A stretch of DNA of 10,195 bases. It comes from Gammaproteobacteria bacterium. GTDB taxonomy: Bacteria > Pseudomonadota > Gammaproteobacteria > SZUA-229. The stretch lies in NCBI GenBank assembly GCA_026197015.1, contig JAPHRB010000079.1, positions 1-10,195 on the forward strand, in the 5' to 3' direction. The notes under the pieces are model-generated. The model saw only the letters and a program-made list of their open reading frames with translations. It ran no database searches and was not told the DNA's origin. Positions 1 to 5,104 of this stretch are shown here, in pieces (the stretch's first letter is position 1; every line of letters starts with the position of its first letter). Both the position numbers and the translations under genes were made by a program.

Positions 1-1089
1 CAGGCTACCGGTTTGCTGCTCAAGGCCAAGTGCCTTTGCACCGTTGATGGTTGCCATACGTACGGTTTGCATGGCGCTAAGGGCGCTGGCATTCTGGCTA
101 ACACCTTTGGCCAGTAAACTGGCTGTGTGCATTTCACCTAACATGTTTAAATCGTTATTGCTGGCGCTACTGTCGGTGCCCAGGGCCACATTTATGCCCG
201 ATTCCATTAATTTAGTGACCGGGCAAAACCCACTGGCGAGTTTTAAATTTGACTCGGGGCAATGCACTACATGGCTGCCAGACTCAGCTAGCAGGGCAAT
301 TTCTTCATCGGTGACCTGGGTCAGGTGCACCGCCATTAAATTGGGTGAAACCAGGCCCAGATCATTAAGTCTTTCTAAAGGGCGTTTGCCATACTGTTTA
401 ATTGACTGTTCAATTTCAGTTGCGGTTTCATGTAGATGAATATGCACTGGCAAATCCATTTCATCAGCCAGTATACGTATGCGGCTCAGGGCGTCATCTG
501 ACAGGGTAAATGGCGCGTGGGGTGCAAAAGGGGTATGAATCAGGCTGTCACTGCGAAAATGGTCTCTCAGTTCAAGGCCCTTGTCGATATATTCATCAGC
601 ATTACTCGCCCAGGCACTGGGGAAATCGATGGCGATTAAACCAATGCAGGCACGTATGCCAATATCTCTGGCAAGGCGCGCTGTGACATCCGGAAAGAAA
701 TACATATCATTAAAACAGGTGGTGCCGGCGCGTAACATTTCGGCAATGGCCAGTTGCGTGCCATCATGCACGAACTCATCACTTACCCATTTGGCCTCTG
801 CGGGCCATATGTGTTCGTTTAACCAGGTATCCAGCGGCAGATCATCAGCCAGACCGCGAAACAAACTCATTGGGCTATGTGTATGGGCATTAATTAAACC
901 CGGCATCAACATATGCTGTTTATAGTTTTTTTCGAAGCTGGCCTTATATAACTCAGCAGCTTTAGCGCCGGGTAATATATCAGCGATACGGCCGTCATCA
1001 ATTACAACGCAATGTTCATGCAATAAAGGATCAGATTCGCTTACTGGTAAGATCCAGCGTGCATGTAATATTGTGTCAACAGATTTCAT
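1..1089 (-). CDS. mtaD: TRZ/ATZ family amidohydrolase, MtaD-type (5'-methylthioadenosine / S-adenosylhomocysteine deaminase), C-terminus cut by window edge
   Basis: A cytoplasmic metal-dependent deaminase of the amidohydrolase superfamily. Family members convert methylthioadenosine, S-adenosylhomocysteine or adenosine to the inosine analogue. I translated 363 residues from the ATG at 1089; the family is usually about 430-450 long, so roughly 75 C-terminal residues lie outside the window. Visible motifs are NAHTH (metal ligands H69 and H71), APHAPFT (H191), HIHLHET (H218 and E221), AVHLT (H255), HCPESN (H276) and LGTDSSASNND (D306). The spacing of H69/H71, H218, E221, H255 and D306 is compatible with the zinc and substrate ligands described for Thermotoga TM0936. 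No clear Shine-Dalgarno precedes the ATG, but it is the first in-frame start giving the standard N-terminus (VDTILHARWILP). The substrate cannot be fixed from sequence; chlorohydrolase-like relatives share these motifs. Family assignment is firm, MtaD specificity is likely. Confidence 0.85.
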   Translation of the reverse strand, partial: MKSVDTILHARWILPVSESDPLLHEHCVVIDDGRIADILPGAKAAELYKASFEKNYKQHMLMPGLINAHTHSPMSLFRGLADDLPLDTWLNEHIWPAEAKWVSDEFVHDGTQLAIAEMLRAGTTCFNDMYFFPDVTARLARDIGIRACIGLIAIDFPSAWASNADEYIDKGLELRDHFRSDSLIHTPFAPHAPFTLSDDALSRIRILADEMDLPVHIHLHETATEIEQSIKQYGKRPLERLNDLGLVSPNLMAVHLTQVTDEEIALLAESGSHVVHCPESNLKLASGFCPVTKLMESGINVALGTDSSASNNDLNMLGEMHTASLLAKGVSQNASALSAMQTVRMATINGAKALGLEQQTGSL

Positions 1090-1109
1090 GGGCCGAAAGA
1101 TAACATAAT

Positions 1110-1123
1110 TTTTAAGCTTAAAA
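1110..1123. repeat. 14-bp perfect palindrome in the mtaD leader
   Basis: TTTTAAGCTTAAAA is self-complementary over 14 bases and lies 20 bases upstream of the mtaD start codon. It could be an operator half-site pair or simply AT-rich chance; no regulator gene is adjacent. The palindrome is directly visible, its function is unknown. Confidence 0.4.
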
Positions 1124-1230
1124 GACTGTTTTTACTGATAAATAGTGGTATAAATAGCTCACTTTAAAGGATCAGTTGCAGGAAATGCTTAAAATAAGCT
1201 ATTAAATTCGAGTTTATAAAACAAACTGAT

Positions 1231-1250
1231 CGCCATCTCTGGCGTTTATT
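1231..1250 (+). terminator. Small GC-rich hairpin followed by T-rich bases (weak terminator candidate)
   Basis: CGCCA (1231-1235), loop TCTC, TGGCG (1240-1244), then TTTATT. The five-pair stem with a four-base loop and short T-rich tail resembles a weak intrinsic terminator on the plus strand. No rightward gene ends just before it, so it may end an unannotated small transcript or have another role. Confidence 0.25.
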
Positions 1251-1263
1251 CAGAGCGGTAAAA

Positions 1264-1292
1264 TTGGTGTGTTTCATTTCACTTTCTATAAT
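1264..1292 (+). promoter_or_regulatory. Sigma-70-type promoter of the lpoB-like gene
   Basis: The -35 element TTGGTG (1264-1269), a 17-base spacer and a perfect -10 TATAAT (1287-1292) point towards the gene starting at 1383. The predicted leader is about 85 bases. It is the best promoter match in this intergenic region. Confidence 0.6.
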
Positions 1293-1382
1293 CTTAGCCT
1301 ACACTTTGCATAGACTTTTAATTGATCTACTTAAGATTACATACAAAATTAAACAAAAATATATAAATAATGGAGAAATAAT

Positions 1383-1997
1383 ATGCAGTCATTAAAACTG
1401 GGTCGTGTCATTCCTGTGGTGGCTTTAAGCGCCTTTTTAGCCTTTACAGCAGGTTGTAACCCGACAGTTTCACGTGTTGATAGTAATGCAGTTACGGATT
1501 TAAGCGGAAAATGGAATGACACGGATTCAAGACTGGTTTCCCGTGAAATGATCGATGATGTATTAAGTCGTCGTTGGTTATCAAAATTTAATCGCTCAAA
1601 AGGTAAAGTGCCAACCGTTATTGTGGGTACGGTACGTAATCTGAGTCATGAACATATCAATACCCGTACATTTATTCGTGATCTTGAAAAAGAATTAATA
1701 AACTCAGGTGAGGTTGAGTTTGTTGCCTCTGCATCAGAGCGTGATGAAGTGCGTTCAGAGCGTCGTGACCAGGATTTAAATGCAAGTGAAGCAACACGTA
1801 AAGCAATGGGTAATGAAGCCGGTGCTGATTTCATGCTGAAAGGCACAATCAATACAATCGTTGATGCGGCAGGTGGATCTCAGGCTCGTTTTTATCAGAT
1901 TGATTTAACTTTGATTGATCTGGAAAGCAACCGTAAAGTTTGGGTTGGACAGAAGAAAATCAAGAAAACTGTTGAAAAGAGTGGCTGGAGTTTATAA
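1383..1997 (+). CDS. lpoB: LpoB-like outer-membrane lipoprotein (penicillin-binding protein activator family)
   Basis: A 204-residue lipoprotein. The signal peptide runs to a lipobox TAGC, giving lipid-modified C25. An approximately 50-residue linker-like stretch precedes a compact domain. In that domain VPTVIVGTVRN (77-86), TFIRDLEKELINSG (96-109), a short basic helix, GADFMLKGTI (147-156) and YQIDLTLIDL followed by VWVGQ (171-190) match the LpoB pattern. In E. coli, LpoB spans the periplasm and stimulates the glycan synthase PBP1B; length is similar (213 residues). TGGAGAAA ends 5 bases before the ATG, a good ribosome site. No penicillin-binding protein is in the window, so the partner is unproven. 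The next genes encode more exported proteins on the same strand, but small hairpins after this stop suggest some transcription ends here. LpoB/CsgG-like folds are widespread, so another envelope role is possible. Confidence 0.82.
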   Translation: MQSLKLGRVIPVVALSAFLAFTAGCNPTVSRVDSNAVTDLSGKWNDTDSRLVSREMIDDVLSRRWLSKFNRSKGKVPTVIVGTVRNLSHEHINTRTFIRDLEKELINSGEVEFVASASERDEVRSERRDQDLNASEATRKAMGNEAGADFMLKGTINTIVDAAGGSQARFYQIDLTLIDLESNRKVWVGQKKIKKTVEKSGWSL

Positions 1998-2004
1998 CTC
2001 TTAA

Positions 2005-2023
2005 GTCACCATGTGACATTTTT
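2005..2023 (+). terminator. Short intrinsic terminator candidate after the lpoB-like gene
   Basis: GTCAC (2005-2009), loop CAT, GTGAC (2013-2017), then ATTTTT. It starts 7 bases after the stop codon. The stem is only five pairs, so it is probably partial. Confidence 0.4.
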
Positions 2024-2039
2024 CAGGTATAAAAATAAT

Positions 2040-2072
2040 GGGTCAGGGAAGACCCGCATTTTAGTTGTTTTT
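2040..2072 (+). terminator. Second hairpin with T-rich tail between the lpoB-like and COG3014 genes
   Basis: GGGTC (2040-2044), six-base loop, GACCC (2051-2055), followed by the T-rich stretch GCATTTTAGTTGTTTTT. Together with the hairpin just upstream it may uncouple the lpoB-like gene from the next one. The tail is interrupted by A and G, so strength is uncertain. Confidence 0.35.
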
Positions 2073-2133
2073 AAAGTTTTAGAAAACCATAAAAATAAAA
2101 ATCGATTTTAGAAATGATTAAATGCCTCGTTAT

Positions 2134-2153
2134 CAGGTACACCTTGTGACCTG
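2134..2153 (+). promoter_or_regulatory. Bulged hairpin just upstream of the COG3014 ribosome site
   Basis: CAGGTACA (2134-2141), loop CCT, TGTGACCTG (2145-2153) form eight pairs with one bulged G. It ends 20 bases before the GAGG ribosome site (2174-2177). No T-run follows, so it is not a terminator; an mRNA-stability or translational role is possible but unproven. Confidence 0.3.
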
Positions 2154-2185
2154 TGTAATTAAACAACATTTAAGAGGATTAACCT

Positions 2186-3556
2186 ATGAGTATTCGTTTA
2201 CTCGGTCGTATGGGTGCTGTGCTGGCTGCCCTGGCTATTTTAACGTTACAGGGCTGTGCAACTTCAGCCGATAAAACACGCGGTATGCGTCAGATGATGG
2301 AATTAAATCGCCATGATCTTGCTTTGATGGAAGCAGAAAAACACCTTGTAAGTGAGGCTGAAGGTGTAATGGAAAATATGAATGTGGGTCTTTTACGACG
2401 TTTAAATAAAGATTATGCAGGTAGTAATGAAGCTTTTAATATAGCTAAAGAAAAAATCTCTGAACTGTATTCAACATCTATATCACAACAGGCGGGTGCC
2501 GCTGTAACGAATGATGAGAGCATTAGCTTTCAGGGTTATAAGTTTGAGCAGGTGTTAGTTCATTTATATATGGCAGCTAACTATTTATCTATGGGTGATA
2601 TCGATTCATCTCGTGTAGAGTTGCTTCAGTCGCAGGTGAAAATGGATGAATGGGGTGAGCCAAAAGATGAAACCCCCTTTATGCGATATTTCTCTGGCGT
2701 AATGTTTGAAATGTTAGGTGAAGAAGATACGGCAACGGTTTCATATAGAAAAGCGGTTGATGCTTATAGAAACACCAAAGAAAAACATGGTTTAGATGTG
2801 CCTCTTATGCTGCAATATGATCTGTTAAGAATGCTTGCCAGAATGAAGTTATGGGGTGAGTATAAAGATTATAAACGTCAGTTTGGTCTGTCAAAATACA
2901 AAGCGCCTGATACCCGGGGGATGGGTGAGTTAATCGTTCTGTTTGGTAATGGTCTGGCGCCTCAGCGTGAACAAAAAGTATTTCAAACCTATGCGCCAAC
3001 ACTGGCTTTGAATGTAAAAGTTGCGGTTCCTGATTACCCGAACCCACCGGTTGTTTTAAATAAGTCTCGTTTAAATATTGGTGGTAAATACTACCCCTTA
3101 GAAGTTGTATCCAATATTGATGGGCTGGCTCGTGCCGCTTTATCTGAAGAGATGCCACTTATTACAACACGTGCTATTGCGCGTGCGGTTGTGAAGAAAA
3201 AAACCGAAGATGAAGCGGGTAAGCAAGGTGGTTTTCTCGGACAGCTAGCGATGCTGGCAATTAATCAGGGTACTGAAATTGCCGATACACGTTGCTGGAA
3301 TACGTTACCACAGGAATTTGAAATGGCCCGTGTTTTCCTTCCAGAAGGTGAGCAGGACGTTAATATAGAAGTGGTTGGCCCTACGGGTGCAGTCATTGAC
3401 ACGATTAAGCAGAAGGTTAGAATCAAAGCAGGTGCTAAATCGGTAATAAGTAAACGCTGGACGGCTCCTCAGGCTAAGACTGTTCCGATGCAGGCAGTGG
3501 GTGGTCAGCAAAATTCGCCGGCGACTGTTTTAGAGGTTGCAGCACCAAAGACTTAA
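2186..3556 (+). CDS. COG3014-type lipoprotein with TPR-like helical region
   Basis: A 456-residue outer-envelope lipoprotein. The signal peptide ends in lipobox LQGC with lipidated C24. Residues about 40-230 are helical with TPR-like features: LNKDYAGSNEAF (73-84), FEQVLVHLYMAANYLSMGDID (120-140) and RYFSGVMFEMLGEEDTATVSYRKAV (167-191). They resemble scaffold repeats that bind partner proteins. The second half (about 240-420) contains a glycine-rich patch (GELIVLFGNG), a beta-type stretch and a conserved-looking DTRCWNTLPQEF (367-378), then an Ig-like ending. I recognise the overall pattern as the uncharacterised COG3014 family; no enzymatic motif is visible. A good ribosome site, AAGAGGA at 2172-2178, supports this start. 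Its position between an LpoB-like and an LPP20-like gene suggests a shared envelope-assembly or peptidoglycan task, which is inference. Confidence 0.8.
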   Translation: MSIRLLGRMGAVLAALAILTLQGCATSADKTRGMRQMMELNRHDLALMEAEKHLVSEAEGVMENMNVGLLRRLNKDYAGSNEAFNIAKEKISELYSTSISQQAGAAVTNDESISFQGYKFEQVLVHLYMAANYLSMGDIDSSRVELLQSQVKMDEWGEPKDETPFMRYFSGVMFEMLGEEDTATVSYRKAVDAYRNTKEKHGLDVPLMLQYDLLRMLARMKLWGEYKDYKRQFGLSKYKAPDTRGMGELIVLFGNGLAPQREQKVFQTYAPTLALNVKVAVPDYPNPPVVLNKSRLNIGGKYYPLEVVSNIDGLARAALSEEMPLITTRAIARAVVKKKTEDEAGKQGGFLGQLAMLAINQGTEIADTRCWNTLPQEFEMARVFLPEGEQDVNIEVVGPTGAVIDTIKQKVRIKAGAKSVISKRWTAPQAKTVPMQAVGGQQNSPATVLEVAAPKT

Positions 3557-3565
3557 GGTTCATCG

Positions 3566-3609
3566 AAGTGAGTTCAATATGTGAAATTTTTTATATATTG
3601 AATTCACTT
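3566..3609 (+). repeat. 44-base near-perfect inverted repeat between the COG3014 and LPP20-like genes
   Basis: AAGTGAGTTCAATAT (3566-3580) pairs with ATATTGAATTCACTT (3595-3609) through 15 positions with a single G-U wobble, and the central 14 bases can pair further. The hairpin begins 10 bases after the COG3014 stop. No T-run follows it (a T6 lies in the central region), so it looks more like an RNA processing or stability element, or an operator, than a standard terminator. Confidence 0.6.
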
Positions 3610-3637
3610 AAATGTTGAATAATGGAATTATTAACAC

Positions 3638-4654
3638 ATGAATAATATAAGAAAATTTATTACAGGCCTGTTGACGGGTCTGTTTTTTATTTCAAGCACC
3701 TTGCTTGCAGAACCACAACCGGACTGGGTTGAAGGTGACGCGGGTTTTTATCCGAATGATAAATATATGACAGCTACCGGTTCAGCTTCAAATGCAGAAC
3801 TCGCTAAAAATAGAGCGCTTGGAAATTTAAGTAAGATTTTTGAAACACATATTAAAGAATCTTCAACCACCCGTTCAGATACAAATGTTTCTATTGATAA
3901 TGGCGCTGAAAGTTTTACAAAAAAACACCGCATTGCTCAACAGATTCAGCTGCGCACCGATAAAATTATTAATGGCGCACGTATTGCTGAAACCTGGAAA
4001 GACAACAGTTTATTTACTTATCATTCGCTTGCGGTACTAGACAGGCTTCAGGCGGCTAATAATATTAAAGGCGAAATGTCACGTTTAGACGGTGAAACAC
4101 AGGTGATGTTAGATCGTAGTGAAACGAATGCTGATATCTTATTCTCATTATCAGCATTAGATAAAGCGGTTGCTTTACAGTTTGAACGTCAGACATTACA
4201 AAAAACACTTAAAGTCATCGATACTCGTGGTAAGGGCTCTCCAGCAAAATGGAACCTGGCCGAACTAAAAAGTAAATTAGAAAATAAACTGCAAAAGCTT
4301 GAGATTGCTACGGCGATTGATAGTGACCCGATTGGAAAACTAAATCAGTCACTTAAATCTGCCATGGGTAATGCGGGTTTTCCTGCGGTCAATGGCTCAT
4401 CGGCGTTTACGATTGTTGCTAACCTGGACGTGCAGGACCTGGGTTTTAGGCAGGGCTGGTACTGGTTAAGGGGTAAGTTAAGCGTGAAAATGGTCGAGGC
4501 TAATGGTCGTGTTCGCGGGCGTAAGCAATGGGCATTAAAAGTATCTGCGTTACAGCATAATGATGCAGAAAGCCGTTTAATGACTCAAGTGACGAAAAAA
4601 TTAAATGCTGAGCTTAAACCTGCTATTTTAGAATTTGCAACCGGCGTAAAATGA
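3638..4654 (+). CDS. LPP20-like periplasmic protein with C-terminal LpoB/CsgG-like segment
   Basis: 338 residues. A signal peptide of about 24 residues ends LLA before EPQPDW. No cysteine is at the cleavage point, so the mature protein is predicted soluble and periplasmic, unlike classical LPP20 lipoproteins. Residues 28-110 carry the LPP20 hallmarks: PDWVEG, then YMTATGSASNAELAKNRALGN with the typical alanine-rich helix, then a polar stretch. The middle (about 140-230) is helical. Residues about 235-335, beginning LNQSLKSAMGNAGF and including WLRGKLSVKM and RGRKQWALKV, alternate helices and strands in a way that recalls LpoB/CsgG-type domains; this is a weak inference. The ATG at 3638 has only a poor ribosome site (TGGA, 3623-3626). 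The stop overlaps the next start as ATGA, implying coupled translation with the Kazal gene. LPP20-like proteins include FlgP of the Vibrio flagellar motor, but no flagellar genes are here, so the role is unknown. Confidence 0.72.
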   Translation: MNNIRKFITGLLTGLFFISSTLLAEPQPDWVEGDAGFYPNDKYMTATGSASNAELAKNRALGNLSKIFETHIKESSTTRSDTNVSIDNGAESFTKKHRIAQQIQLRTDKIINGARIAETWKDNSLFTYHSLAVLDRLQAANNIKGEMSRLDGETQVMLDRSETNADILFSLSALDKAVALQFERQTLQKTLKVIDTRGKGSPAKWNLAELKSKLENKLQKLEIATAIDSDPIGKLNQSLKSAMGNAGFPAVNGSSAFTIVANLDVQDLGFRQGWYWLRGKLSVKMVEANGRVRGRKQWALKVSALQHNDAESRLMTQVTKKLNAELKPAILEFATGVK

Positions 4655-4944
4655 TAATAATTATGAATAAAAATTATAGTTTTAATAAATTGCTGTTAAA
4701 AATCGTTGTTATTTCATTCACTTCATCAGCTTTTTTATCCTGTGCGTATACTCAGCAGGATGACGATAAATTCGATGACAGGAAACTCACTCGATGTGTT
4801 TCACCTAAACCGGAGGTTTGTACTAATGAATATGCGCCGGTATGTGGTTTTGAAGCGGATGGTAATCACAGAACATTTTCAAATGCCTGTACGGCGTGTT
4901 CTGATGCTGAGGTAAATAGTTATGATGAGGGTGCCTGTAAATAA
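4651..4944 (+). CDS. Small lipoprotein with a single Kazal-type serine protease inhibitor domain
   Basis: 97 residues from the ATG overlapping the upstream stop; the internal start at 4663 (MNKNYS) is equally plausible. A signal peptide leads to an atypical lipobox FLSC (C31), then an acidic linker DDDKFDD. The domain spans 49-96 with six cysteines (C49, C57, C65, C80, C83, C96). The core CTNEYAPVCG followed by DG, TFSNAC and a final GAC matches the Kazal pattern. Alignment by eye with ovomucoid third domain (CTLEYRPLCG) puts N59 at the P1 reactive-site position. Such domains insert a canonical loop into serine proteases. Here it would sit tethered in the envelope, guarding against self or external proteases, or acting as a binding module. 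Disulfides would form in the periplasm. Last gene before a strong terminator. Domain call firm; inhibitory activity and lipidation inferred. Confidence 0.82.
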   Translation: MIIIMNKNYSFNKLLLKIVVISFTSSAFLSCAYTQQDDDKFDDRKLTRCVSPKPEVCTNEYAPVCGFEADGNHRTFSNACTACSDAEVNSYDEGACK

Positions 4945-4971
4945 CTATTGAAACTGCTTTTACTAAAAATT

Positions 4972-5025
4972 AAAACCCCATAATTTACGAAGTTCTGTTT
5001 CGTTGATTATGGGGTTTTATTTTTA
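4972..5025. terminator. Strong bidirectional terminator between the lipoprotein cluster and gltA
   Basis: AAAACCCCATAAT (4972-4984) and ATTATGGGGTTTT (5006-5018) form a perfect 13-pair stem. An inner ACGAA/TTCGT (4987-4991 and 4999-5003) can pair within the loop. T-rich sequence follows on the plus strand (ATTTTTAT), and the minus strand continues with AATTTTTAG after the stem, so it can stop transcripts from both convergent sides. Confidence 0.88.
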
Positions 5026-5037
5026 TAGGGCCAGAGT

Positions 5038-5079
5038 ATAAAACCTGAAAAATAAGACCTGGAATATAAAGCCTGCAAT
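5038..5079. repeat. Three tandem 14-bp degenerate repeats downstream of gltA
   Basis: ATAAAACCTGAAAA (5038-5051), ATAAGACCTGGAAT (5052-5065) and ATAAAGCCTGCAAT (5066-5079) repeat at exactly 14-base spacing with ATAA..CCTG.AA. conserved. The array ends 25 bases before the gltA stop codon side. Confidence 0.6.
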
Positions 5080-5090
5080 ACACAGGTCTT
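5047..5090 (-). terminator. Intrinsic terminator candidate for gltA
   Basis: Read on the minus strand, AAGACCTG (5090-5083) pairs perfectly with CAGGTCTT (5061-5054) and is followed directly by ATTTTTC. The eight-pair stem has a 21-base loop. It lies 15 bases after the gltA stop and is backed up by the stronger stem at 4972-5018. Confidence 0.5.
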
Positions 5091-5104
5091 GAATTTATAT
5101 TTAA

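Larger units (their letters stand above)
1090..1382. other. Divergent intergenic region between mtaD and the lpoB-like gene
   Basis: No coding sequence is supported in these 293 bases. They hold a 14-bp perfect palindrome (1110-1123) close to the mtaD start and two copies of ATAAATAG at 1138-1145 and 1150-1157. There is an inverted repeat GATCAGTT/AACTGATC (1170-1177 and 1224-1231) enclosing a small hairpin (1187-1199). A GC-rich hairpin follows at 1231-1244, and then the promoter of the rightward gene. Confidence 0.7.

Noticed and set aside
44..925. Plus-strand open frames of 131 and 114 codons over the left end
   Set aside because: They lie antisense to the MtaD-type gene, whose motifs are intact on the minus strand; the peptides look like reverse-frame translations without any domain.
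2805..3511. Minus-strand open frames opposite the COG3014 gene
   Set aside because: The plus-strand gene has a signal peptide, lipobox, ribosome site and coherent domains; the antisense frames have no ribosome site or family resemblance.
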